Source of the DNA: Motilimonas pumila
GTDB lineage: Bacteria > Pseudomonadota > Gammaproteobacteria > Enterobacterales > CBDFNC01
Direction: 5' to 3'
DNA length: 55,262 nt
Assembly (NCBI RefSeq): GCF_003596335.1
Contig: NZ_QZCH01000028.1
Location: 1-55,262 of the forward strand
The notes below the pieces were generated by a model. The model was not told the origin of the DNA. It worked only from the letters and a program-made list of their open reading frames with translations, and searched no databases. Each line of letters opens with the position of its first letter. The stretch's first letter is position 1. Both the position numbers and the translations under genes were made by a program. This document shows, in pieces, positions 9,102 to 19,792 of the stretch.

Positions 9102-9644
9102 ATAAAAGGTGGAAGAAAGCCCCAACAGTCGGGCAACAAGAATCGTATTAACGATGAGATTAAAGGCCTACAAGAAGTTCGTCTAGCGAGTGCTGACGGC
9201 GAACCAATCGGTATTGTGTCTTTAGCTGAGGCAATGAACCAAGCAGCGGAAGCGCAACTGGATCTTGTTGAAATCAGTCCTAATGCTGAGCCACCTGTTT
9301 GTCGTATCATGGATTACGGCAAATTCCTCTACGAAAAAAGCAAATCCGCTAAGGACCAGCGGAAGAAGCAGAAACAGATCCAAGTGAAGGAAGTTAAATT
9401 CCGTCCTGGAACTGATATAGGCGACTATCAGGTAAAACTGCGCAACCTGACTCGCTTTTTAGAAGAGGGCAACAAAGCCAAAATCACGCTACGTTTTCGT
9501 GGTCGTGAAATGGCACACCAAGAGCTGGGCATGGACTTACTGAATCGCATTAAAGGCGATTTAGCTGAAATCTCAGTAGTGGAGGCATTCCCGAAAATGG
9601 AAGGTCGCCAAATGATCATGGTGCTTGGCCCTAAAAAGAAGTAG
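9102..9644 (+). CDS. infC: Translation initiation factor IF-3 (AUA start codon)
   Basis: IF-3 binds the 30S subunit, checks the start codon and prevents premature joining of 50S. The conserved core is [19 protein letters not shown], with the [17 protein letters not shown] linker and the C-terminal domain. No ATG, GTG or TTG lies at the expected N terminus. The frame reads back from an internal GTG through conserved residues ([15 protein letters not shown]) to KGGRKPQQ, preceded by ATA at 9102, eight bases after a strong GGAGG. This gives exactly 180 residues, as in E. coli, whose infC starts with AUU. The unusual codon allows IF-3 to repress its own synthesis. It lies three bases after the thrS stop. 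Confidence 0.95.
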   Translation: MKGGRKPQQSGNKNRINDEIKGLQEVRLASADGEPIGIVSLAEAMNQAAEAQLDLVEISPNAEPPVCRIMDYGKFLYEKSKSAKDQRKKQKQIQVKEVKFRPGTDIGDYQVKLRNLTRFLEEGNKAKITLRFRGREMAHQELGMDLLNRIKGDLAEISVVEAFPKMEGRQMIMVLGPKKK

Positions 9645-9668
9645 TTAAGGCTCATCAAGTAATAATGT

Positions 9669-9694
9669 AGGCCGGTATATCCGGCCTGTTTTAT
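9669..9694 (+). terminator. Hairpin between infC and rpmI (partial terminator or L20 control region)
   Basis: AGGCCGG and CCGGCCT form a perfect 7-bp GC-rich stem with a five-base loop, followed by GTTTTATT. In E. coli this intergenic region holds the L20 operator that controls rpmI-rplT translation. Here the hairpin could attenuate read-through or belong to such an operator. Confidence 0.6.
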
Positions 9695-9743
9695 TCGCCT
9701 TGCTGCATATGTAATTGGCTAACTTAACAATGCGGAGTTCGCA

Positions 9744-9941
9744 ATGCCAAAAATGAAGACCAACAAAGGCGCTGCAAAGCGCTTTAAGAAAACTGCTTCT
9801 GGCGGTTTCAAATGCAAACAGTCTCACCTTCGTCACATTCTGACTAAGAAGAGCACTAAGCGTAAACGTCATCTACGTGCGAAAAGCATGGTTGCAGCAT
9901 CTGATGTTGCAGCTGTAAATCGTATGTTGCCATTCGCTTAA
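9744..9941 (+). CDS. rpmI: 50S ribosomal protein L35
   Basis: A 65-residue, Lys/Arg-rich protein beginning [20 protein letters not shown], the L35 signature, and ending [11 protein letters not shown]. It is a structural component of the large subunit. GGAG lies before the ATG. The stop is 14 bases before rplT, and L20 is expected to control both genes translationally, as in E. coli. Confidence 0.98.
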   Translation: MPKMKTNKGAAKRFKKTASGGFKCKQSHLRHILTKKSTKRKRHLRAKSMVAASDVAAVNRMLPFA

Positions 9942-9955
9942 TCGGAGACTGAAAA

Positions 9956-10315
9956 ATGCCAAGAGTAAAACGCGGTGTAGTAGCTCGCGCTCGCCACAAG
10001 AAGATTTTAAAACAAGCTAAAGGTTATTACGGTGCTCGTTCACGTGTTTATCGCGTAGCGGTACAAGCAGTAACTAAAGCTGGTCAATACGCTTACCGTG
10101 ACCGTCGTCAACGTAAGCGTCAGTTCCGTCAACTATGGATTGCGCGTATTAACGCTGCATCTCGTCAAAACGGTCTGTCTTACAGCCGTTTCATTGACGG
10201 TCTGAAGAAAGCGTCTGTTGAAATCGATCGTAAGATCCTTGCAGACATCGCAGTATTCGACAAGAACACATTCAGTGTACTAGTTGAAACTGCTAAAGGC
10301 GCACTGGCTAAGTAA
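9956..10315 (+). CDS. rplT: 50S ribosomal protein L20
   Basis: A 119-residue protein starting [20 protein letters not shown], the conserved L20 N-terminal RNA-binding extension, followed by the globular domain ([20 protein letters not shown]). L20 is an early 50S assembly protein and an autoregulator of rpmI-rplT. CGGAG precedes the ATG. A strong terminator follows immediately, ending this operon before the GGDEF/EAL gene. Confidence 0.98.
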   Translation: MPRVKRGVVARARHKKILKQAKGYYGARSRVYRVAVQAVTKAGQYAYRDRRQRKRQFRQLWIARINAASRQNGLSYSRFIDGLKKASVEIDRKILADIAVFDKNTFSVLVETAKGALAK

Positions 10316-10324
10316 TTAGCCGAT

Positions 10325-10354
10325 AAAAAGGAGGCTCTGGCCTCCTTTTTTTTT
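10325..10354 (+). terminator. Rho-independent terminator after rplT
   Basis: AAAAAGGAGGC and GCCTCCTTTTT pair around a TCTG loop and are followed by more T residues (nine in all). A textbook intrinsic terminator 10 bases after the rplT stop. Confidence 0.93.
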
Positions 10355-10443
10355 ACCTAAAATAAGCTGACATGTGGCTGGCGATGGATATAATCTAGCG
10401 CATCGCATTGAGGTAATTAAAAGTAGTATTACTGGGTAAATGG

Positions 10444-13353
10444 ATGTTAAAACCTGTCTCTCGTATCATTTCGCAAGTTAATCAATACTTTATTGGTATC
10501 TGTATTTGCTTTCTATTAAGCCTTTCAAGTGCCACCGCGAATAACGTAGAGATCACCCCCGCTTTTCAACAATTTTCCATTGGTCAAGGCGTAAAATATC
10601 AGGCCGATAGTGTTAATGCCATTGACATCAAGCAGCTTCTGCTCGGCGAATACCAAGACACTTGGCAAGTGAGCCAACAAGACGTTATCAGCTTTGGCGT
10701 GACGTCACACCCTTACTGGTTTAAATTTAACCTCGAAAATCACTCAATCACCGATATTCGTACCTTGCTTGAGTTAGGTTACTCCCTGACCAACTATTTA
10801 GACGTGTATATCGTTGAAAACAATCTATTGATGTACCAGTTTGACCTTGGTACCGATCGCCCATTTAGCAATAAACCGTTTCCTAGCCGTGCCTTTGGCG
10901 TGCCCATTGAGCTGCCAGCAGGGCGTACTTTTACTGTGTATATCAAGGCGCAAAATAACGGCTTTTTGCAAATGCCGATGACCCTGTGGGAAATGAAATA
11001 TTACGTCAGTGAGCAACTGTTTAATAAGTTGATGGCCGGCTTGTTAACCGGTATTTTCTTGCTGATGGCATGTTACAGCATGTTTTTGTTTGTGATGATG
11101 AAAGAGCTGCGCTTTTTCTTTTACAGCAGTTTTTGTGTGTGTTTTGTCGCGACATTCTGGATCCTAAAAGGCTATGCCGGCATGTTTGTGGGGCAAGGGC
11201 TTACCGTGTTGCACGACAACTTATTGATTTTTGCCGTGGGCAGCTTGTGCTTAGTACTGAGCGCTTTTGGGCAAGGCTTACAATTATTAAAAGAAAACCG
11301 CATCATCAGCTTGCTCAATAAAAGTCTGATTGGTTCATGCATCGCGCTTATCGTTTCTCCGTTGCTGGTCAGCTACCATTTTGCCTTGTATTTCCTTGGC
11401 GTCGTGGTGGCATTTATGGCCATTATTGCCTTGATTGAAGTCATCTATTTCTGGTTGCGTGGCAATAATATTGTACGCTTGTTTGCCAGTTCTTGGTTAT
11501 TGTTTATTCTTGGCATGGGCTTGTTACTGCTTAACCGTTTTGCGTTTATTCCTCGTAACGATTTTACCGAACAGTTTGTGGCGGCATCTGCATTTTTAGG
11601 GTTAATATTTTTAGCGTTGGGCATTGCTTATCGCACCTCCCAAGAAAAGCAAGAAAAACAAGACGCCCAAGAGCGCGCTGAAGTCAGCAATGAACGTTAC
11701 TTTGATATCTTCCAAAATGCGCCAGAGGGTTTATTTACCAGTACGCTGTCAGGGGAAGTTTTGTCTGCCAATGAAGCCTTGTGTCTCAGCTTTGGTTTCA
11801 CCAACTTTGAAGACATGCGCCTGATGTATGGCGGCGACATGGCACGCTTTTATCACGCCGAAAACAGCCGTGAAGACTTGATCGCAGAGATGCTGGAAAC
11901 CGGCGCCGTCACCAATAAAGAAATTAAGGTAGTCCGTGCTGACGGCAGTATCTTCTGGGCTTTGTTAAACCTGCGTTTATCCCACTTCTATCATGATGAA
12001 GACAGGATCATTGACGGCTCTATTGTCGACATTTCTGAGCGTAAAAAACAAGAGTTAAAACTGCGATACATGGCCCAGCACGATCAGTTAACTGGCCTGT
12101 ATAACCGCCGCAAGTTCGAAGATTGCGTGACGCAGGTCATTGAGCTTGAGGAAAAAGGACACGGCCAGAATATTATTTTCTACTTGGACTTAGACCAGTT
12201 CAAGGTTGTCAATGATACTTGCGGTCACACCGCAGGTGATAAGTTATTACAATCTTTGTCTAAGTTATTAGTGGCAGAGATCCCCAATAATCAAATATTG
12301 GCCCGCTTGGGCGGCGATGAATTTGGCATTATGCTCAGCAATGCTTATGTGAATGAAGCCATTGAGTTGGCAGAGAAACTGCGCCAAGTGGTACAGGATT
12401 TCCGCTTTGTGTGGGGCGAACAAGTATTTAGCTTAGGCATTAGCATAGGTATCGTGGCCATTGAGTCCAATATGAAAACCTTTGCCGAAGTATTGAGCTT
12501 AGCCGATACCGCCTGTTTTACCGCCAAAGAGCAAGGCCGAAATAGGATCTATTTTTACTCGGAAGCTAACGCGCTGCTGAGCAAGTATCAAAATGAAATG
12601 AGCTGGGTCGCCAAGCTGAATGACGCTTTGGCGCAAAACCATTTTGAATTGGCGTGCCAGACCATTAAGCCGATTACCAGTAATGACGACGGCGAGCACT
12701 TTGAAGTGTTACTGCGTTTACGTGACGAAGAAGGTGAGCTGATCTCACCGACCGAATTTTTACCTGCAGCAGAAACCTACAACTTAATCACTCAGGTGGA
12801 TAAGTGGGTGGTTGAACACTTCTTTGCTTGGCTGGCGGCAAACCCTAAAAGTTATCAGCGGGTGGCAAAAGCCAGTATTAACCTGTCGGGCCAGTCGATG
12901 ACAGACAGGGACGTGAAAAAACACATTCTGGCGTGTTTTGAGCGTTACCACATTAATCCGCAAATCATCTGTTTTGAAGTCACGGAAGGTCAAGCCATTC
13001 GCGATTTAGACCGTACCCTCGACTTTATGAATACTTTCCGTGAGTTAGGTTGCCAATTTGCTTTGGATGACTTTGGCGCCGGTTTTTGTTCATATTCATA
13101 CCTGAAGCGTTTACCCATCGACTATTTGAAATTGGACGGCTCATTTGTTCGCGACATCCTCGACGATGAAACGGATTTTGCCATGGTGAAGTCATTCACC
13201 GAGCTGGCTCGCGCTGTTGGGGTGAAAACCATTGCCGAGTTTGTAGAGAGTGAGGCGATCGCGGATAAGCTACTGACGATTGGCGTGGATTACATGCAAG
13301 GTTTTGGCATAGAGAAACCCATCTTGTTGAAACAAAAGGATTGGCAGCGGTAA
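10444..13353 (+). CDS. 7TM-sensor PAS-GGDEF-EAL cyclic-di-GMP protein
   Basis: A 969-residue inner-membrane signalling protein. A signal peptide (about 1-33) is followed by a periplasmic 7TMR-DISMED2-like domain (about 35-185), seven membrane helices (about 195-395), a short coiled linker, a PAS domain (about 416-530), GGDEF (residues 623-627 intact, RLGGDEF) and EAL (about 690-960). The EAL signature reads EVLLR (Glu754), with DDFGAG and YLKLDG retained, so phosphodiesterase activity is plausible. The usual inhibitory RxxD site before GGDEF is absent. It makes or degrades cyclic di-GMP in response to an unknown periplasmic ligand. The gene sits alone between rplT and pheS, genes that are close neighbours in E. 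coli, which suggests insertion into the cluster. Confidence 0.92.
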   Translation: MLKPVSRIISQVNQYFIGICICFLLSLSSATANNVEITPAFQQFSIGQGVKYQADSVNAIDIKQLLLGEYQDTWQVSQQDVISFGVTSHPYWFKFNLENHSITDIRTLLELGYSLTNYLDVYIVENNLLMYQFDLGTDRPFSNKPFPSRAFGVPIELPAGRTFTVYIKAQNNGFLQMPMTLWEMKYYVSEQLFNKLMAGLLTGIFLLMACYSMFLFVMMKELRFFFYSSFCVCFVATFWILKGYAGMFVGQGLTVLHDNLLIFAVGSLCLVLSAFGQGLQLLKENRIISLLNKSLIGSCIALIVSPLLVSYHFALYFLGVVVAFMAIIALIEVIYFWLRGNNIVRLFASSWLLFILGMGLLLLNRFAFIPRNDFTEQFVAASAFLGLIFLALGIAYRTSQEKQEKQDAQERAEVSNERYFDIFQNAPEGLFTSTLSGEVLSANEALCLSFGFTNFEDMRLMYGGDMARFYHAENSREDLIAEMLETGAVTNKEIKVVRADGSIFWALLNLRLSHFYHDEDRIIDGSIVDISERKKQELKLRYMAQHDQLTGLYNRRKFEDCVTQVIELEEKGHGQNIIFYLDLDQFKVVNDTCGHTAGDKLLQSLSKLLVAEIPNNQILARLGGDEFGIMLSNAYVNEAIELAEKLRQVVQDFRFVWGEQVFSLGISIGIVAIESNMKTFAEVLSLADTACFTAKEQGRNRIYFYSEANALLSKYQNEMSWVAKLNDALAQNHFELACQTIKPITSNDDGEHFEVLLRLRDEEGELISPTEFLPAAETYNLITQVDKWVVEHFFAWLAANPKSYQRVAKASINLSGQSMTDRDVKKHILACFERYHINPQIICFEVTEGQAIRDLDRTLDFMNTFRELGCQFALDDFGAGFCSYSYLKRLPIDYLKLDGSFVRDILDDETDFAMVKSFTELARAVGVKTIAEFVESEAIADKLLTIGVDYMQGFGIEKPILLKQKDWQR

Positions 13354-13544
13354 CGCGAGACATCAATTTAACCATCAATTTTCAGGTTTCTGGCTAAGAT
13401 CGAACAGCGGCAGCCTGAGTCCTTGATCTAATAGCCGATTTTTCTTAGATAATGGCGTGCAAAGCCAGATCATTACTGGCTATATGGGCCACTTTTCAGT
13501 ACTATTTTGCCTTTGAATTATCATAAGCAGCCTAGGGTGAATAG

Positions 13545-14531
<987 letters not shown>

Positions 14532-14546
14532 GAATAAAGGACAAGC

Positions 14547-16934
14547 ATGAAATTCAGTGAATCCTGGTTAAGAGAGTGGGTCAACCCTAACATTGATACT
14601 GCTGCGCTGGCCGAACAAATTACCATGGCCGGCTTAGAAGTTGATGACGTAGAGCCAGTAGCTAAAGACTTTTCTAAAGTGGTTGTGGGCCATGTAGTGG
14701 AATGTGGTAAGCACCCAGAAGCCGATAAATTACAAGTCACCAAAATTGATGTTGGCGCCGAAGAATTAATCGACATCGTTTGTGGCGCGGCGAACTGTCG
14801 CCAAGGCCTAAAAGTGGCAGTGGCCATGGTGGGCGCGGTATTACCGGGCGATTTTAAAATCAAAAAGGCCAAATTACGTGGTCAACCTTCGTTTGGTATG
14901 TTGTGTTCTGAGTCTGAACTTGGCATGGCGGAATCTGCTGATGGCATCATTGAGTTGCCTCAAGACGCGCCAATTGGCAGCGATATCCGTGATTACCTTG
15001 CCCTTAATGACGTCACCATTGACGTTGACCTTACGCCAAACCGTGCGGACTGTTTAGGCATTAAAGGTTTAGCCCGTGAAGTTGGTGTATTAAACAACCT
15101 TGACGTGACTGAACCAAACATTGTCACTGTGGCGCCAAGTATTAATGACGAGCTCAGCATCGAGCTTATCGACGCAGAAGCGTGTCCAAAATATCTTGGC
15201 CGAGTAGTGAAGGGTGTAGATGTGAGCGCATCCACTCCATTGTGGATGGTTGAGAAACTGCGCCGCTGTGGCGTTCGCAGCATCGATGCTGTGGTGGATA
15301 TTACTAACTACGTTCTATTAGAACTTGGCCATCCCATGCACGCGTTTGATTTATCTAAAATTGCTGGCGGCGTGAAAGTGCGTTTAGCCAAGCAAGATGA
15401 ACCATTGACGCTACTAGATGGTAACGAAGTTAAATTAAACAGTGATACATTAGTCATCGCAGATGAAGCGAAGGCGTTAGCCATGGCCGGTATTTTCGGT
15501 GGTGAAGGCTCAGGTGTAACCAGCGCCACGCAAGACGTATTTCTAGAAAGTGCATTTTTTGCGCCGCTGGCAATTACGGGCCGAGCTCGTGCTTATGGGT
15601 TACACACAGATGCCTCGCATCGCTATGAGCGCGGCGTTGACCCTGAATTACAAGCGACAGCAATGGAGCGAGCAACCGCGCTATTGGTCGACATTTGTGG
15701 TGGTCAAGCTGGCCCTGTTACTGTGGCGGAAGCGCCGCAGCACCTGCCTCAACCTGCCACTATTTTATTACGCCGCAGTAAGCTTGATAAAATCATTGGC
15801 ATTCATATTGAAACCGCAACGGTAGATGAGATCCTAGCTCGCCTTGGTTTCAGCGTCGAAAAACAAGCGGACGACTGGTTAGTCACTACGCCAACTTACC
15901 GCTTTGATATGGCGATCGAAGAAGATCTGATTGAAGAAGTCGCGCGCGTATTTGGTTATAACAACATCCCTAACGTGGCACCTGTGGGCAGCCTTTCGAT
16001 GGGGGAGCACCAAGAATCACAATTGCCACTGTCACGTTTACGTAATGTGTTAGTGGACTTGGACTACCAAGAAGCCATTACTTACAGCTTTGTGGATCCT
16101 GATAGGCAAGCCCTATTATTCCCACAAGCGGAGGCGTTAATTCTGCCAAACCCTATCTCAAAAGACATGTCGGCGATGCGCGTGAGCTTATGGACAGGTT
16201 TGTTAGATGCGGTGTCATACAACTTAAACCGTCAGCAAAACCGTGTACGTTTATTTGAAACGGGGCTGCGCTTTATTCCTGATCAAGATGCAGAAAACGG
16301 CGTGCGCCAGCAAGCCATGTTTGCAGGTGTTATCACGGGTAAAGTCAGCGAAGAGCATTGGGACTTAAGCAATCGTAACGTTGATTTCTTTGACCTAAAG
16401 GGTGATTTAGAGTCATTGCTGGCGGTCACGGTTGACGTAGATAGTTTCCGTTTTGAAGCCACTGAACACAGTGCGCTGCACCCGGGGCAGTCTGCTGCGA
16501 TTTATCGTAACGATGAGTATGTAGGCGTGATTGGTGCAATCCACCCGCAGTTTGAGAAAAAATTAGGTTTGAATGGTAGAACCTTAGTTTTTGAACTAGA
16601 GTTAGATAAAGTTGTTAGTCGTCAACTACCTGCGGCTAAAACTATATCTAAGTATCCTGCCAACAGCAGAGATATAGCTTTAGTGGTAGATGAAGCCATA
16701 GAATCTGGGAAAATTATCAAATTTATCCAAAAAATTGGCGGAAATCAGATAGTTGGCGTAAACTTGTTCGATGTATACCAGGGTCAAGGTGTCGTTGAAG
16801 GGTCTAAGAGCCTCGCCATTAATTTGGTACTTCAAGATACCGATCGTACTCTGGAAGATAAAGAGATCGCCGATGCGGTAGACAACATTGTTTCGGCGGT
16901 TAAATCAGAGTTCAACGCATCCTTGAGGGATTGA
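14547..16934 (+). CDS. pheT: Phenylalanine--tRNA ligase beta subunit
   Basis: A 795-residue protein, the normal length of the bacterial beta chain. Order: N-terminal OB-fold/EMAP-like tRNA-binding domain (about 40-150), B3/B4 editing domain (about 210-385, with GHPMHAFD), B5 (about 400-475), a core resembling an inactive class II fold, and the C-terminal ferredoxin-fold anticodon-binding domain (about 700-795, [16 protein letters not shown]). The beta subunit edits mischarged Tyr-tRNA-Phe and binds the tRNA. AAGGA precedes the start; its stop is three bases from ihfA. Confidence 0.98.
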   Translation: MKFSESWLREWVNPNIDTAALAEQITMAGLEVDDVEPVAKDFSKVVVGHVVECGKHPEADKLQVTKIDVGAEELIDIVCGAANCRQGLKVAVAMVGAVLPGDFKIKKAKLRGQPSFGMLCSESELGMAESADGIIELPQDAPIGSDIRDYLALNDVTIDVDLTPNRADCLGIKGLAREVGVLNNLDVTEPNIVTVAPSINDELSIELIDAEACPKYLGRVVKGVDVSASTPLWMVEKLRRCGVRSIDAVVDITNYVLLELGHPMHAFDLSKIAGGVKVRLAKQDEPLTLLDGNEVKLNSDTLVIADEAKALAMAGIFGGEGSGVTSATQDVFLESAFFAPLAITGRARAYGLHTDASHRYERGVDPELQATAMERATALLVDICGGQAGPVTVAEAPQHLPQPATILLRRSKLDKIIGIHIETATVDEILARLGFSVEKQADDWLVTTPTYRFDMAIEEDLIEEVARVFGYNNIPNVAPVGSLSMGEHQESQLPLSRLRNVLVDLDYQEAITYSFVDPDRQALLFPQAEALILPNPISKDMSAMRVSLWTGLLDAVSYNLNRQQNRVRLFETGLRFIPDQDAENGVRQQAMFAGVITGKVSEEHWDLSNRNVDFFDLKGDLESLLAVTVDVDSFRFEATEHSALHPGQSAAIYRNDEYVGVIGAIHPQFEKKLGLNGRTLVFELELDKVVSRQLPAAKTISKYPANSRDIALVVDEAIESGKIIKFIQKIGGNQIVGVNLFDVYQGQGVVEGSKSLAINLVLQDTDRTLEDKEIADAVDNIVSAVKSEFNASLRD

Positions 16935-16937
16935 TCT

Positions 16938-17234
16938 ATGGCGCTTACAAAAGCCGAGATTGCAGAACGCCTGTTTACCGATGTTGGTTTGAGTAAACGA
17001 GAGTCGAAAGAAATGGTCGAATCATTTTTCGAAGAGATCAAGAAGTCGTTAGAAGCTGGGGAGCAAGTTAAGCTCTCAGGCTTTGGCAACTTTGACCTTA
17101 GAGACAAAAATGAACGTCCAGGACGTAACCCGAAAACGGGCGAAGATATTCCTATCAGCGCGCGTAGGGTTGTCACTTTCAGACCTGGTCAAAAACTGAA
17201 AACCCGGGTTGAAGATGGCCTAGAGAAGAAATAA
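16938..17234 (+). CDS. ihfA: Integration host factor subunit alpha
   Basis: A 98-residue HU/IHF-family protein starting [20 protein letters not shown], with the DNA-bending arm [20 protein letters not shown]. With IhfB it forms the heterodimer that bends DNA sharply at specific sites and serves in recombination, replication and promoter architecture. The Shine-Dalgarno GAGGGA lies inside the end of pheT, so translation is probably coupled. The pheST-ihfA order is the same as in E. coli. Confidence 0.98.
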   Translation: MALTKAEIAERLFTDVGLSKRESKEMVESFFEEIKKSLEAGEQVKLSGFGNFDLRDKNERPGRNPKTGEDIPISARRVVTFRPGQKLKTRVEDGLEKK

Positions 17235-17235
17235 T

Positions 17236-17261
17236 AAAAACCGCCTTAATGGCGGTTTTTT
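17236..17261 (+). terminator. Terminator after ihfA
   Basis: AAAAACCGCC-TTAAT-GGCGGTTTTT is a perfect 10-bp stem with a T-run, directly after the ihfA stop. The A/T-symmetric stem could work on both strands. Confidence 0.92.
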
Positions 17262-17418
17262 ATTTTTAATCAATCAGTTAGAAGGTTTAATTCGACCTAA
17301 ACTGTCGCCTCAATAAGAAACCTTAACCCGCCTCACAGTTCGACCATAGTGGCATATTAATATTTTTTTAACCTTGCTATTTTTGCTTCATTATAAGCAC
17401 AAATAAATCAGTATCCCG

Positions 17419-18135
17419 ATGCAGAGCAAAGCTTACCAAAATATCGTTATTCTCACTGGCGCCGGCATCTCAGCCGAGTCTGGCATTCGCACTTTTCGTG
17501 CCGATGATGGTCTGTGGGAAAATCACAACATTGAAGATGTCGCCACGCCCGAGGGCTATCAGCGCGATCCTAAATTGGTGCATGAGTTTTACAACCACCG
17601 CCGCCATCAGTTGCAACAACCTTATATTCAGCCTAATCCTGCCCATGAAGCACTGGCGAACTTAAGCCAACATTTCACTGGCAATGTCACGATTGTGACG
17701 CAAAACATTGATGATTTACACGAGCGCGCTGGAGTGAGCGACATCATTCACATGCACGGTGAATTACTAAAAGTGCGCTGTCCGCATACGCAGCAAACGT
17801 TAGATTGGCGTGAGGACGTGAGCGCAGCCGATTTATGTAATTGTTGTCAGTTTCCTGAGCCTTTGAGGCCTCATGTGGTGTGGTTTGGCGAAATGCCGCT
17901 GTATTTAGACCGCATTTATCATCAACTATCGCAAACCGATTTGTTTATTTCTATTGGCACTTCGGGCAGCGTTTATCCCGCAGCTGGCTTTGTACAAGAA
18001 GCCGCTAGCAATGGAGCTCACACCATTGAAGTGAATTTGCAAGCCAGTGAAATCAGTCACCAGTTTAAAGAAATACGCCAAGGCTCCGCGGGGGAATTGG
18101 TGCCTGCTTTAGTGGCAGAGTTATTGGCAAACTAA
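17419..18135 (+). CDS. cobB: NAD-dependent protein deacylase (sirtuin CobB)
   Basis: A 238-residue class III sirtuin. [14 protein letters not shown] (13-26) and [11 protein letters not shown] bind NAD; His113 in HMHGE is the catalytic base. Tyr58 and Arg61 (FYNHRR) match the Y-x-x-R motif that lets CobB/SIRT5-type enzymes remove succinyl as well as acetyl groups from lysines. Cysteines at 121 and in DLCNCC probably form a zinc site. CobB reactivates acetyl-CoA synthetase and deacylates many proteins. Monocistronic in appearance, after the ihfA terminator; no strong ribosome site was seen. Confidence 0.93.
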   Translation: MQSKAYQNIVILTGAGISAESGIRTFRADDGLWENHNIEDVATPEGYQRDPKLVHEFYNHRRHQLQQPYIQPNPAHEALANLSQHFTGNVTIVTQNIDDLHERAGVSDIIHMHGELLKVRCPHTQQTLDWREDVSAADLCNCCQFPEPLRPHVVWFGEMPLYLDRIYHQLSQTDLFISIGTSGSVYPAAGFVQEAASNGAHTIEVNLQASEISHQFKEIRQGSAGELVPALVAELLAN

Positions 18136-18206
18136 TTCATCATTTTGCTTTAACATCTTGGCCATAGCTCTTAAAATGCACCCACTAACGGATAGATGAG
18201 TGCATT

Positions 18207-19058
18207 ATGAACCAACCGCAAAAGCTCCCTCAAATCGAAGTCGGCGGCAATTTACAAAAATCATTAGAGCAAGGGTTTCGTTTAGACCTGAAGAAGGTGT
18301 TGTCTGAGTCATTGCAACTCACAGTAAAAAACCTCGGTGTCATGTTACTGGCAGGGATTGCTGCGCTAGGCTTGATGATGCTAGTGAGCAGTTTAGCTAT
18401 CTCATTCGCCGAGAGCATGGGCTTTATGCCGGAGCAGCTTGACGAAGAAGGTAACCCCGTCATTTTTACTAAGCCGATGATGGTGGTTGCGCTATTGATT
18501 GGTTTGTTTGCACTGCCGCCACTGACGGCTGGCTTTACCATGATGGCTATTAACCATGTTGTAGGCTTAAAAAGCAAAGCCACCATGGTATTTGATTTTT
18601 ATAAACTGACGCTACCTTTGGCAACCGCTTTTATTGTGCCGAATTTGTTATCCGGTTTGATAATGAATCAAGACATGATCACCGGGGTGAGTTTAGGCAG
18701 TTTAGTGTACATTCCGTCTATATATATAAGCGCCGTGTTTGCCTTTACCATGCCATTGATGTTGGAGCGTAAGATCCCTGTGTTTCAGGCTTTGCCACTG
18801 GCGGCTAAACTGGCCCATAAAAATATTGGTCAGTTATTTATTTTGCACGCCATTATCAATTTTGCCATGTTGTTTGGTATCGTCACTTTAGTCGGCATCG
18901 CTTTTGCCGCACCTTTCGCATTTACCTTACAGGCGGTTATTTACCGTGAAGTCTGTGGTATTCGCTTACGGGTTGAGGTTAACCAAGATAGCGATAAGCC
19001 AGGCACATCAAATTCAAGTGATGACGATGATCAAGATAAGGGGCAGTTCAGTGCATAA
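18207..19058 (+). CDS. Multi-pass inner-membrane protein of unknown function
   Basis: A 283-residue protein with a polar N terminus (1-42), about five or six hydrophobic segments (about 45-67, 92-115, 135-155, 162-188, 208-235) and a very acidic C-terminal tail (SSDDDDQDKG). The pattern recalls predicted DUF-type integral membrane proteins common in Shewanella, but no family motif is recognised. The following gene starts inside its last codons, so the two are translationally coupled and may act together at the envelope. Confidence 0.7.
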   Translation: MNQPQKLPQIEVGGNLQKSLEQGFRLDLKKVLSESLQLTVKNLGVMLLAGIAALGLMMLVSSLAISFAESMGFMPEQLDEEGNPVIFTKPMMVVALLIGLFALPPLTAGFTMMAINHVVGLKSKATMVFDFYKLTLPLATAFIVPNLLSGLIMNQDMITGVSLGSLVYIPSIYISAVFAFTMPLMLERKIPVFQALPLAAKLAHKNIGQLFILHAIINFAMLFGIVTLVGIAFAAPFAFTLQAVIYREVCGIRLRVEVNQDSDKPGTSNSSDDDDQDKGQFSA

Positions 19059-19692
19059 AGTAGTGATTGGTTTATGTTTACTTGTCAGCAGTAGCGCCTT
19101 TGCTGCTGAGTCTAAACTTAAATACAGCGAATTTTATAAGCGTCTTGCTGCCATCGAGAAAGAGCAACTTAGCTTGGTCTACACGGCGTTTTACTTGTTT
19201 CAAGCCGACAGTGAGCAGGCTTGCTTTTACCAACAAGGCCAGTTACTGACGAATAAAGAGCAAGTGGCGGTATTGCAGGCAAAAAGCGGCGAGATTTTAA
19301 TGCCATTGTCGCCAAAATTGAAACAAGATAAAGCCGATTTTATTATGACTTTTGATCAAGTGTCTGATTGTCGCTTGTCTATTCAAACCCTTGCCAGACC
19401 CGTATCCGAAGGTCGCCTCAATACGAGTTTGTTGATGGACATCAACACTGAAATGCACACCCTGATCAACAGCAATGCGGGCTTTTGGGGAAGGATGTTT
19501 ATTCCTGAGTATTTGGGCCTAAATATTGAATTTGATAAGCAAGGTATTCGCGACTTGCCGCAAGAGTTTATCGACCGATTACAAGCCGGACGATTAACCT
19601 TGAGCAGCGCCGAAATTGCATTAATGGCGGAGCAAAATGTCAGTTTTGACGCGGATATTAAGACCATTAAGCCTTGGTTAGCAGCGCAATAA
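19051..19692 (+). CDS. Secreted/periplasmic protein of unknown function
   Basis: A 213-residue protein with a clear signal peptide (VHKVVIGLCLLVSSSAFA, cut before AES). The GTG at 19051 is preferred because AAGGGG lies seven bases upstream and the signal peptide begins there; the frame stays open back to 18904, but that extension overlaps the upstream gene and is not hydrophobic. The mature part has two Cys residues (QACFYQQG and SDCRLS) that could form a disulfide. No recognised domain. It overlaps the upstream membrane-protein gene by eight bases, so the pair is probably one operon. Confidence 0.75.
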   Translation: MHKVVIGLCLLVSSSAFAAESKLKYSEFYKRLAAIEKEQLSLVYTAFYLFQADSEQACFYQQGQLLTNKEQVAVLQAKSGEILMPLSPKLKQDKADFIMTFDQVSDCRLSIQTLARPVSEGRLNTSLLMDINTEMHTLINSNAGFWGRMFIPEYLGLNIEFDKQGIRDLPQEFIDRLQAGRLTLSSAEIALMAEQNVSFDADIKTIKPWLAAQ

Positions 19693-19711
19693 ACTTATTA
19701 GCCATAGTTAT

Positions 19712-19743
19712 AAAAAAAGCGCAGTGCACCACTTCGCTTTTTT
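19712..19743. terminator. Bidirectional terminator between convergent genes
   Basis: AAAAAAAGCG pairs with CGCTTTTTT around an inner AGTG/CACT stem with one mismatch. It lies between the plus-strand unknown gene and minus-strand ttcA and carries A and T tracts suited to both directions. Confidence 0.85.
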
Positions 19744-19792
19744 GTTCTTCATGTAAGGTAGTTTAACGCGGGCGGTTAGCCTACGTTAACGA

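Noticed and set aside
13484..13516. Ten-codon leader frame with two Phe codons before pheS, reminiscent of pheM
   Set aside because: No terminator or alternative hairpins follow it, so classical attenuation is not supported.
18904..19050. N-terminal extension of the secreted unknown protein
   Set aside because: It overlaps the upstream gene by over 150 bases and pushes the signal peptide into the interior; GTG 19051 with AAGGGG fits much better.
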